In this document: one piece after another, positions 45,759 to 52,980 of the stretch
Numbering within the stretch: the stretch's first letter is position 1
Layout: every line of letters begins with the position of its first letter
Assembly (NCBI RefSeq): GCF_012676905.1
Contig: NZ_CP051428.1
Coordinates: 4,054,001-4,118,000 of the forward strand
Direction of reading: 5' to 3'
Source of the DNA: Paenibacillus albicereus
GTDB lineage: Bacteria > Bacillota > Bacilli > Paenibacillales > Paenibacillaceae
Length of the DNA stretch: 64,000 bases
Translations under genes and position numbers: made by a program
The notes under the pieces: model-generated
Told to the model about the DNA's origin: nothing
Database searches by the model: none
The model's input: the letters and a program-made list of their open reading frames with translations, nothing else

Positions 45759-47459
45759 TTAGTTGCCGGCCATTTTCGTTTTGTTTTCTTGCCATTTTTG
45801 CGTCTTGAAGTCGAGCAGCTGCTGATAGCCGACCGCCATGGCGTCCTTGTCCGCCTTGTCAAGCACCGACAGCACTTCTTCGTCGCTCTTCGCATACAGC
45901 GCCTTGGCGCGGGCTTCGTCCCAGATCTCTTCTACGCTCGTCTGGATGATGCCTTCCTCGGAGTCAGCCGCAGGCGCGAGGTTGATGAATTCCGTCGCGT
46001 CCTTCTGCGTCTTCCACGTAATCGAGCTTTGGTACTTCGATTCCCACGTCTGCTCGGCTTCCGGCAGCGTCGATTCGAACTTCATTTTGGACTTGTCGAT
46101 GAAGACGGAGTTGCCGACCCATTGCAGGTTGACCGTAGCGTCCATCGTCTTGGTGCGGCCTTCCACATCTTTCAGGTAGGCTTCCGTGAACTTAGGCGCG
46201 CCGTCTTCATCATATCCGTCCCAGTACTTGCCCTCTGGACCCCAGATCAGCGTACGCGTGCCTTCCGGACCGGTCAGCCAGTCGAGGAACGCGAAGATCT
46301 TTTCCGGATCCTTGGCGGACTTGGTGATGACGCTGACGTTCCAGCCGAGGCGCGTGAACGTGCCCGGGAAGATCTTGTTCTTGTCGAGGCCTTCCTTGTG
46401 GATCGGCCAGACCATGAAGTAGCCGTCGTTCGCATCTTTCTTTTTCAGCTCCGCGTCGCCTGCGGAACCGTACTCCGTCGGGCTCGCGCCGGCGAACACG
46501 GCCGCTCTGCCGGTAAAGGCCTTTTCCTTCACCTGATCCTTCGTCTGCGTCATGGAGTCTGGATCCATCAGCTTCTCGCGGAACAGCTTGGAGGCATACA
46601 GCATGGATTCGCGGAACACGTCATCCTTGAAGATCGACGTCAGCTTGTCGCCCGTAATTGCAGCGCGGTTGGAGACAGACGCCAGGTTGCCGTCTTCCTT
46701 GAAGGCGCTGTACAGAACGTCCAGGCCTTGGCCGTCGACCGCGAGGTCCGGGTTGAACGGCATCACGTTCGGGAACTTCTCCTTGACGGCCTTCAGGTAG
46801 TTGTAGAAATCGTCCGTCGTCTCGAGCTTCGGCGAGCCGAGCGCCTCGTAATATTTCTTGTTGACGACGTATCCGGCGTTGCCGATCGGCTGCGACGTGT
46901 ACCAGTTCGGGAATTGATAGATTTTGCCGTCGCTGGAGCGGAGCATGTTGATGGCTTCCTCGCCGACCCATTTTTTGAAGTTCGGGTATTTGTCGAGGTA
47001 CTCGTCGAACGGTACGAGCATGTCGGCCGCGCGCAGCTTTTCGACATCCGCGCCGCGGTCCATCCAGATGACGTCCGGCAGCGTGCCCGACGCGATCATC
47101 GTGTTGAGCTTCTGGGCCGCATTGCCGCCCGATTGGATCGCCGTGACGTTGACCTTCATGTTGTCCTGGATCCACTTGGAGGACTCGTCCGCGCCCCATG
47201 TCGGCATCGTGTACCAGTCATAATGGCCGTACATGCTGTACTCGAGCGGCTCGCTGCCGACCGTCCAGGCCGCGCCGGCCTCAGGCGCGGCGGATGCTGC
47301 CGGAGAAGCGCTTGGCGTGCCCGCGTTTTCCGTACCCGTGTTGCCCGTACCGCTGTTGCCGTTGTTGCCGCCCGAACAGCCGGCCAGCGCTGTCGCAGCC
47401 GCCAATGCCAGAGCCATGCCTTTGAACGCGTTCTTGTTCCATTTGCTCAACTCGTTCAT
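45759..47459 (-). CDS. Sugar-binding lipoprotein (LipO-like)
   Basis: 566 residues. ATG at 47459 preferred (A/G-rich AAGGGG directly before it); a TTG 12 bases earlier is possible. Signal peptide ends in the lipobox ALAGC. A Gly/Asn/Ser/Thr linker follows. The rest is a family 1-type solute-binding fold with YSMYGHYDWYTMPTWGAD near the start and GPEGTRTLIWGPEGKYWDGY near the C-terminus. Large proteins of this type bind oligosaccharides in Paenibacillus. It lies in the operon with two LplB/YtcP permeases. No ATPase gene is present, as usual; a shared MsmX-type ATPase is assumed. Confidence 0.88.
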   Translation of the reverse strand: MNELSKWNKNAFKGMALALAAATALAGCSGGNNGNSGTGNTGTENAGTPSASPAASAAPEAGAAWTVGSEPLEYSMYGHYDWYTMPTWGADESSKWIQDNMKVNVTAIQSGGNAAQKLNTMIASGTLPDVIWMDRGADVEKLRAADMLVPFDEYLDKYPNFKKWVGEEAINMLRSSDGKIYQFPNWYTSQPIGNAGYVVNKKYYEALGSPKLETTDDFYNYLKAVKEKFPNVMPFNPDLAVDGQGLDVLYSAFKEDGNLASVSNRAAITGDKLTSIFKDDVFRESMLYASKLFREKLMDPDSMTQTKDQVKEKAFTGRAAVFAGASPTEYGSAGDAELKKKDANDGYFMVWPIHKEGLDKNKIFPGTFTRLGWNVSVITKSAKDPEKIFAFLDWLTGPEGTRTLIWGPEGKYWDGYDEDGAPKFTEAYLKDVEGRTKTMDATVNLQWVGNSVFIDKSKMKFESTLPEAEQTWESKYQSSITWKTQKDATEFINLAPAADSEEGIIQTSVEEIWDEARAKALYAKSDEEVLSVLDKADKDAMAVGYQQLLDFKTQKWQENKTKMAGN

Positions 47460-47587
47460 CCCCTTTTCCAAGCTCTAATTATAGAAGGATTGCTATGTTT
47501 GAACGCGCGGCCATCCGCTCGGCGAACCGCCGCGCCTAAAAACCGTTCCTTGCTGCCTGTCGGCAGGTGAATGCTCGAACCGATCGA

Positions 47588-48487
47588 TCAGCCCTTGACG
47601 GAGCCGACGAGGACGCCCTTGACGAAGTAGCGCTGCACGAACGGATAGACCATGATGATCGGCAGCGTGGCCACCATCATCGTCGCCATCGAGAGCGACT
47701 TGCTCGTAATGCTCTTCATCGCCGACAGCCGGGCTTGCGCCGCCGAGTCGAGCTGCTGCATCTGCTCCGTCATGATGTTGGAGTTGAGGATCTGCTGCAG
47801 CTTCGTCTGGATCGGAATCAGGTTCTCGTTGTTGATGTAGATGCTTGGCAAGAACCAGTCGTTCCAGTGGGCGACCGCCGTAAACAGGGACAGCGTCGCG
47901 ATGACGGGACCTGAGAGCGGAAGCACGATCCGGAAGAAGGTGCCCCAGTACCCGCAGCCGTCGATCTTCGCCGACTCGTCCAGACCTGCTGGCAGGCCGA
48001 GGAAGAAGGTGCGGAAGATAATCATGTTCCAGACGCTGATGAGCGACGGGACGATGAACACCCAGAACGAGTCGAACAGGCCGAGCTCGCGGATCAGCAG
48101 GAAGGACGGGATCAGTCCGCCGCTGAAGTACATCGTGATGAGGCAGGCCACCATGTAGAACTTGCGGCCCATCAGCTCGCTGCGGGTCATGCCGTAGGCG
48201 AAGACCGCCGTGCACAGGATCGCGGTGACGGTGCCGATGATCGTCCGCAGCACGGAGACGCCGAAGGCATGGATGATGCGCTTGTCCTGGAAGACGATCT
48301 CATAGTTCTCCAAGGTGAAGGCGCGAGGCCAGACGGTGATTCCGCCGAGCGCGGTATCCATCCCTTTGTTCAGGGAGACGACGAGCGCATTCCAGAACGG
48401 ATAGAAGGTCGAGATGGCCAGCAAGGCCAGAAAGAGATAGACGAAGGCGGTCAACGCGCGGTCGCCGTTGGTCATCTTGATTTTCAA
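47588..48487 (-). CDS. Carbohydrate ABC transporter permease (YtcP-like)
   Basis: 299 residues, six membrane segments. The start is TTG, with AAAGGAGG eight bases upstream. The cytoplasmic EAA loop, PAGLDESAKIDGCGYWGTFF, docks an ATPase. The C-terminus PFVQRYFVKGVLVGSVKG is the family end. It forms a heterodimer with the LplB-like partner. A 129-base gap separates it from the SBP gene. Confidence 0.92.
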   Translation of the reverse strand: MKIKMTNGDRALTAFVYLFLALLAISTFYPFWNALVVSLNKGMDTALGGITVWPRAFTLENYEIVFQDKRIIHAFGVSVLRTIIGTVTAILCTAVFAYGMTRSELMGRKFYMVACLITMYFSGGLIPSFLLIRELGLFDSFWVFIVPSLISVWNMIIFRTFFLGLPAGLDESAKIDGCGYWGTFFRIVLPLSGPVIATLSLFTAVAHWNDWFLPSIYINNENLIPIQTKLQQILNSNIMTEQMQQLDSAAQARLSAMKSITSKSLSMATMMVATLPIIMVYPFVQRYFVKGVLVGSVKG

Positions 48488-48525
48488 CGCAGCTTCCTCC
48501 TTTAAAGCCTAATTCTCGGTGTCGA

Positions 48526-49482
48526 TTACCAGAGGCTGTTGCCGGAACGCCTCGCGAACAGATTGGCCAGCGTCAGCAGCCCTACGCTGATGATCGCCTT
48601 GAAGAGGCCGACGGCAGTCGCATAGGAGAACCGCTGGGACTCGATGCCCATCCGATACACGTACGTATCCAGAACATCCGACACGTTGCGGAGAATCGGG
48701 TCTTTGCCGAGCAGGAGGATATCCTCAAAGCCTGCGCTCAGCAGGTTGCCGACCGCCAGGATGAAGAAGATGACGACGACCGGCATGATCGACGGGAGCG
48801 TGACCAGGAAGATCTGCTTGAAGCGGCTGGCTCCGTCCATGGAAGCAGCCTCATACAAGCTCGGATCGACACCGGCGATGGCCGCCAAGTAGACGATGGA
48901 GCCGAAGCCGATTTCTTTCCAGACGCCTGTCGTGACGAGGATCGTCCAGAAGTACTCCGGCATGCTCAGCCAGCTGAGCGGCTCGTCGATCAGGTTGAGC
49001 GATTGCAGAAGCATATTGAGGCTGCCGTTCTCCGTGGACAGGATGGAGATGGCGAGGCCGGATACGATGACCCAGGAAAGGAAGTGCGGCAGGTAGCTGA
49101 CCGTCTGCACGATCCGCTTGAAGAAGCGGTTGCGCACCTCGTTGAGGAGCAGCGCGAGCAGAATGGGAGCCGGGAAGCCGACGGCGAGCTTGAGCCCGCT
49201 GATGACGAGCGTGTTGCGCATAACGCGCATGAAGTTCGGGTCGTTGAAGAAGCGCTCGAAATGCTTCCACCCGACGAACGGGCTGCCTGTGATGCCCTTG
49301 AAGATGTTGTAATCCTGGAAAGCCGTGATGACGCCGTACATCGGGATGTAGCTGAAGACGAAGATGAGAAGCAGCGCGGGAATGACCATCAGCTGCAGAT
49401 CCCACTGACCGAAGAAACGGGTCAGGACCGTTTTCTTTTTCGGGCGTTGTACCGGGTTCAATTCCGTTTGTAGTTGAGCCAT
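48526..49482 (-). CDS. Carbohydrate ABC transporter permease (LplB-like)
   Basis: 318 residues, six membrane segments. The N-terminal cytoplasmic stretch with Lys/Arg is followed by QLMVIPALLLIFVFSYIPMYG, the common first helix. The EAA loop is SLYEAASMDGASRFKQIFLV. GGAGG lies 10 bases before the ATG. It is the first gene of the operon of permease, permease, SBP. A cre-like word stands 42 bases upstream (49524-49537). Confidence 0.92.
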   Translation of the reverse strand: MAQLQTELNPVQRPKKKTVLTRFFGQWDLQLMVIPALLLIFVFSYIPMYGVITAFQDYNIFKGITGSPFVGWKHFERFFNDPNFMRVMRNTLVISGLKLAVGFPAPILLALLLNEVRNRFFKRIVQTVSYLPHFLSWVIVSGLAISILSTENGSLNMLLQSLNLIDEPLSWLSMPEYFWTILVTTGVWKEIGFGSIVYLAAIAGVDPSLYEAASMDGASRFKQIFLVTLPSIMPVVVIFFILAVGNLLSAGFEDILLLGKDPILRNVSDVLDTYVYRMGIESQRFSYATAVGLFKAIISVGLLTLANLFARRSGNSLW

Positions 49483-49834
49483 GTTGATTGTTCCTCCCCC
49501 CGCTTCTAATTGTAGGATGCGTCTGGAAACGCTTCTACGTGCCCATTCAACGAAAAATGATAGAAATCAAAGAAATGTAAGTTTCCATCACATATTTGAT
49601 CGAGATACTCGCCTATTGTGAGCCCTTACAAAAAATGTATGCGCTATCCAATCGGATTGGTTTCGCTTACAGCTCACATGCCTGCTCCGAACGATGCGGA
49701 TAAGTCAATATACCTCACACCGATTATGGTCAAGCTTGAACGCTTCCCGTCTCCTTTTCCGCCTAAAGCTCGGGCCGCGCCGTTTCGATCCGGCCAGCGG
49801 CTTCATATACTTTTGGCAAAGGCGGAGAGCAGAA
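49483..49834 (+). promoter_or_regulatory. Divergent gap with cre-like site and sporulation -10 element
   Basis: 352 bases. For the minus-strand sugar operon a word TGGAAACGCTTCTA (49524-49537) matches the CcpA cre consensus except at three positions. For the plus-strand DUF4183 gene a CATATACTT (49804-49812) resembles a sigma-K or sigma-E -10, without a clear -35. Nothing else was recognised. Confidence 0.4.
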
Positions 49835-50860
49835 ATGAAGAAACGAGGAACAAGCGAGCCTCTGCTGCGTGCCCCGCAATCGGCGCCATGCAGCAGGCTG
49901 AGCAAGCGTCGCTCCGGAGGCGAAGCGGCGGACAAAACCAAAAGCCGCGCCACGCGACGATCCGCACGGGCCGGGCTTCAAGCCCGCGGCTGCGGAACGG
50001 CGGAAAAGCGCCGAATTGCGCCGCGCCGCGGCAAGTCCAAGCCGGGCTGTCATCGCGCCCGCAACTCGCGCACGATCGTGGCCGAACGCTTTCAGTTCCT
50101 GGCTCGCTCCGACGGCATCAGTCGCCGGTATGGGCCGGGCGAGCGCGGCATCGGAGACATCCCCGCTCCCGGGGCCGTCACCTGGCAGCAGCTGTATGTC
50201 AACGGCATGCTCCAGCCGGAAGGGGCCTACTCGGTCGAGCCGGGCCGGATTACGCTGCTCGCGCGCGACCTGCCTGCCTCCGGGACGCCCATCCAGCTCG
50301 AGAGCTATCGGCTCTCGCTGGCCGCCCGGCCCTGCCGAAAAGCTTCGTCCCGTTCCGGGCGCGAATCTATCACCTTCCCGTGGCGGGATTCATATTTTAT
50401 AGCATCAACCCGGAAAGGAGAGGATCCTCCTATGCCTCCCTCCCTGATCAAGCCGTTCATGATCGTGACGAGCACGGTAAGCGGCACCGTGGATACGACG
50501 ACCGTCACGTCCGTCGACGATGTTGCGACCCGCTTCAACGCGACCGTGACCGCTCCGATGATCGATGCCGGAGCCGGCACGGTCACGATTCCGGCGGAAA
50601 GCTTTTTCGACGACGCCGGAAATCCCGTGCCGACGGGCAGCCTTCCCCCCGTCTCCGCAGGCGGCTATGTCAACGTCTACATCAACGGCATGCTGCAGCA
50701 GGAAGCGCTCACGGCGACGTCGCCGACTACGGTCGTGATCGCCTCCGCCGCCCTGCTGCCTGGAACTCCGGTCATCCTGGAATTCCATTCCTACGCCGGC
50801 ACGACCTCGACCAGCACGTCCGTGCCTTCGCTTACCGTCGATTCGACCGTTACGAGCTGA
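49835..50860 (+). CDS. Tandem DUF4183 protein, probably spore-associated
   Basis: 341 residues if read from the ATG at 49835 (GGCGGAGAG five bases before it). Residues 1-85 are basic and Arg-rich. Residues about 80-160 form a first DUF4183 domain (TWQQLYVNGMLQPEGAYSV and GTPIQLESY). Residues 161-199 are a junction with no family features. From Met200 (base 50432) runs a second DUF4183 domain with VNVYINGMLQQEALTA and GTPVILEFHSY. The junction holds a strong ribosome binding site and a sigma-K-like promoter, so the second half (142 residues) may be made as its own protein. The family is found in spore-forming Bacillales; function unknown. Confidence 0.65.
   Translation: MKKRGTSEPLLRAPQSAPCSRLSKRRSGGEAADKTKSRATRRSARAGLQARGCGTAEKRRIAPRRGKSKPGCHRARNSRTIVAERFQFLARSDGISRRYGPGERGIGDIPAPGAVTWQQLYVNGMLQPEGAYSVEPGRITLLARDLPASGTPIQLESYRLSLAARPCRKASSRSGRESITFPWRDSYFIASTRKGEDPPMPPSLIKPFMIVTSTVSGTVDTTTVTSVDDVATRFNATVTAPMIDAGAGTVTIPAESFFDDAGNPVPTGSLPPVSAGGYVNVYINGMLQQEALTATSPTTVVIASAALLPGTPVILEFHSYAGTTSTSTSVPSLTVDSTVTS
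50371..50432 (+). promoter_or_regulatory. Sigma-K-like promoter and internal start of the second DUF4183 domain
   Basis: CACC (50371-50374), a 16-base spacer, then CATATTTTA (50391-50399) match the sigma-K consensus (mACm, 16-17 bases, CATAnnnTA). AAAGGAGAGG follows at about 50413-50422 and ATG at 50432. The signal lies inside the long frame. Confidence 0.55.
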
Positions 50861-50888
50861 CCGACGCGCAGCGGCCCCGATAAGCCGA

Positions 50889-50926
50889 AAAGGCCCCCGT
50901 CTCCACTCCGAGACGGGGGCCTTTCT
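50889..50926 (+). terminator. Intrinsic terminator of the DUF4183 gene
   Basis: Perfect 15-bp stem (50889-50903 with 50910-50924) with a six-base loop; T tract is short, but the stem is very GC-rich. Confidence 0.8.
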
Positions 50927-50986
50927 GCGGGATTGCTGAAAATAAAAAAGACCCTCGCCAAGGCGAGAGTCGAAGTCGTTGAGATA

Positions 50987-51073
50987 TGGTGCGGTAGAGA
51001 GGACTCGAACCTCCACGGGCGTACGCCCACTACCCCCTCAAGATAGCGTGTCTGCCATTCCACCACTACCGCA
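50987..51073 (-). tRNA. tRNA-Leu (GAG)
   Basis: Acceptor GCGGTAG/CTACCGC, discriminator A and encoded CCA. Anticodon loop TTGAGGG gives GAG. Long variable arm (GGGCGTACGCCC), so class II, as for Leu. Last tRNA of the cluster. Confidence 0.93.
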
Positions 51074-51101
51074 CATGAGAAAAACGAGGGGAACCCTAAA
51101 T

Positions 51102-51176
51102 GGTGAGCCATGAAGGACTCGAACCTTCGACACCCTGATTAAAAGTCAGGTGCTCTACCAACTGAGCTAATGGCTC
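51102..51176 (-). tRNA. tRNA-Lys (TTT)
   Basis: Acceptor GAGCCAT/ATGGCTC with encoded CCA. Anticodon stem CCTGA/TCAGG, loop CTTTTAA, anticodon TTT. Confidence 0.95.
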
Positions 51177-51185
51177 TAATGAAAA

Positions 51186-51260
51186 TGGTGACCCGTAGGG
51201 GATTCGAACCCCTGTTACCTCCGTGAAAGGGAGGTGTCTTAACCCCTTGACCAACGGGCC
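51186..51260 (-). tRNA. tRNA-Glu (TTC)
   Basis: Acceptor GGCCCGT/ACGGGTC with one G-U pair and encoded CCA. Anticodon stem CCTCC/GGAGG, anticodon TTC. Confidence 0.95.
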
Positions 51261-51421
51261 TCAATGGCTTGTCCGGAACCCAGTTCCTCGAAGCAACATG
51301 AATGATCTTATCATAGCCTGACCAATAACGCAAGCATTATTTTAGAACCCTTTTGATGACGCCGAGCCGAACACGGGAAGAAAAAAAAAGACCGCTGTCG
51401 GTCCTTTGAGAATGAAACAGG

Positions 51422-51512
51422 TGGCGGAGAGAGAGGGATTCGAACCCTCGCACCACTTACGCAGTCTAACCCCTTAGCAGAGGGTCCCCTTGAGCCACTT
51501 GGGTATCTCTCC
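51422..51512 (-). tRNA. tRNA-Ser (GCT)
   Basis: Acceptor GGAGAGA/TCTCTCC, discriminator G, encoded CCA. Anticodon loop CTGCTAA gives GCT. Long variable arm (class II). Confidence 0.95.
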
Positions 51513-51517
51513 ATGAA

Positions 51518-51593
51518 TGGCTCCCCGAACAGGACTCGAACCTGTGACAACTCGATTAACAGTCGAGTGCTCTACCAACTGAGCTATCAGGGA
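51518..51593 (-). tRNA. tRNA-Asn (GTT)
   Basis: Acceptor TCCCTGA/TCGGGGA with one T-G pair, discriminator G, encoded CCA. Anticodon stem CTCGA/TCGAG, loop CTGTTAA. First tRNA of the cluster, five bases from tRNA-Ser. Confidence 0.95.
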
Positions 51594-51624
51594 ACGGTTA
51601 CAAAGCAAGCTTGACCATAATTTA

Positions 51625-52101
51625 TCATGGTCGCTGCGCCGTGTCAAGCGCGTGCAGGGACAGCCGGCCCCGGCATCGTCCGCAGACGTAGCGGGCCGGA
51701 TCGGCCTTCCGCTTCCGGAGATACTCCATTCGGCATGACCCGCAGACGAGCTTGTACCGATAAGGCAGCGTCTTGCGCGCTTTGTCCGGCAGCGGCTTGC
51801 AATAGCGCGAGCCTCCCGAGCGCGCCAGCCATTCCTTGAACTCAGGATCACGGTGACGGTAGCCGCGTCCGAGCAGATGGAGATGATAATGGCACAGCTC
51901 ATGCTTGATGATCTTCTCCGTCTCCTCCGCTCCGTAGGCGGCGAGCTGCTTGGCGCTGATCTCGATATGATGCGACTTCATGAAGTAGCGCCCTCCGGTC
52001 GAGGACAGCCTGCGATTGAAGACGGCCCGATGACGGAACGGAAGGCCGAACGCCTCGAGCGAGACGCGCTCCACCCACGATTGCAGCTCATGATTGTCCA
52101 T
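51625..52101 (-). CDS. sprT: SprT-like zinc metalloprotein
   Basis: 158 residues. Residues 1-65 include VERVSLEAFGLPFRHRAVFN. The zinc-binding motif HELCHYHLH lies at residues 67-75. The C-terminal zinc ribbon has two CxxC pairs: VCGSCRMEY and VCGRCRG. The SprT family is related to the protease part of human Spartan; its role in Bacilli is not proved. GGAGG lies about 9 bases before the ATG. It is read toward the tRNA cluster and may be in one transcript with it. Confidence 0.9.
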   Translation of the reverse strand: MDNHELQSWVERVSLEAFGLPFRHRAVFNRRLSSTGGRYFMKSHHIEISAKQLAAYGAEETEKIIKHELCHYHLHLLGRGYRHRDPEFKEWLARSGGSRYCKPLPDKARKTLPYRYKLVCGSCRMEYLRKRKADPARYVCGRCRGRLSLHALDTAQRP

Positions 52102-52197
52102 GTCCGCCCCCTCCTTCCCCTTGAATTGTAAAGCGATCCTGGGCTACACTGTCAAGTAGACGAAAGACCGACCGCGAGAGGAGCCCGATGTTTCGCC

Positions 52198-52551
52198 ATG
52201 CCTACGATGAAATATGTCCTGTTCCAGCTCGGAGAGCAGCTCTCCCTGGTGGAGATGCCCGATACGCACGCCTACCAGCTGTCCGCGCTCAACCTGCGGC
52301 TCCACAAGGAGCTCGACAAGCTGACAGCGGCTGAAGTGCCTCCGCTGGCCCGCTGCATCGCCGAGTTCTCGCCGTCCGAGCTGCATGAGCGCGGCTTGCC
52401 GATGCAAAGCGGCCTCGACTATCTGGAGCAGCTGGAGCGCTCCTTCAAGGAAATTCCGGAAAAGTCCTATCCCCTCATCTCGCTGCTGACCGAGATCCGC
52501 GCGCTGCTCGCGCAGCTGGAGCAGTGGTACGAGGAAGAGTACGAGGGCTGA
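52198..52551 (+). CDS. Small hypothetical acidic protein
   Basis: 117 residues, family not recognised. No signal peptide. The N-terminal 30 residues look like two strands (MKYVLFQLGEQLSLVEMP), followed by helices with Leu/Glu patterns and an acidic end (LEQLEQWYEEEYEG). The ribosome binding site is poorly placed: GAGAGGAG lies 14 bases before the ATG at 52198, and the in-frame ATG at 52207 is no better. It diverges from sprT and lies 73 bases before cmpA on the same strand. Confidence 0.55.
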   Translation: MPTMKYVLFQLGEQLSLVEMPDTHAYQLSALNLRLHKELDKLTAAEVPPLARCIAEFSPSELHERGLPMQSGLDYLEQLERSFKEIPEKSYPLISLLTEIRALLAQLEQWYEEEYEG

Positions 52552-52624
52552 TCGGACCTGCACCTGCTAGCCGGTTCCTCCATATGCTGAGTAGATCACG
52601 AACGGCAGAAGGAGGACGATGCGG

Positions 52625-52771
52625 ATGCCGCAATGGCTGAGCAGCCAACTGATGCGCGCCTTCCAGAAAAAGGATCTCCGGCAGGTTCGCCTGCTGAACG
52701 ATTGCTGGTTCTATTATCGGACGAAGCAAGCCGCCAAGCCGGAAGAGGAAGCGGTCCGACAGGACGGCTGA
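52625..52771 (+). CDS. cmpA: Cortex morphogenetic protein CmpA
   Basis: 48 residues: too short for most gene finders. It begins MPQWLSSQLMRAFQKKDLRQ and has LLNDCWFYYR, matching the Bacillus CmpA pattern (about 37 residues), in which the tryptophan near the start and the NxCWFYYR block are fixed. GGAGG lies nine bases before the ATG at 52625. In B. subtilis CmpA is made in the mother cell and takes part in the ClpXP-dependent quality control of spore-envelope assembly with SpoIVA. This form has about 11 extra acidic residues at the C-terminus. A -10-like word CATATGCT (52581-52588) may be a sigma-E element, but its -35 is not seen. Confidence 0.88.
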   Translation: MPQWLSSQLMRAFQKKDLRQVRLLNDCWFYYRTKQAAKPEEEAVRQDG

Positions 52772-52830
52772 TTCCGCTGCGGACCTCGCCTCGCCGCTGG
52801 AGCGGGAGCGCGGGTCCAGACGCACGCCTA

Positions 52831-52880
52831 GGAGCTGCCCGCAAGATCCGTCCGACGGGTCTTGCGGGCAGCTCCTTTTC
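52831..52880 (+). terminator. Intrinsic terminator after cmpA
   Basis: Perfect 16-bp stem (52831-52846 with 52860-52875) followed by TTTT. A second inverted repeat (52922-52933 with 52952-52963) plus T6 follows and may be a back-up; it lacks a T tract on the tex strand. Confidence 0.85.
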
Positions 52881-52980
52881 CTTGCGCCGCCGGGCCCTAT
52901 TGCAAGGGAAGGGCAAGAGGCAAACGGGACGAAACGGGAGCTTGGCTCCGCTTCGTCCCGTTTCGCTTTTTTCTCTAGCG

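Noticed and set aside
50985-51594. rRNA operon near the tRNA cluster
   Set aside because: No 16S, 23S or 5S sequence is present on either side within the window.
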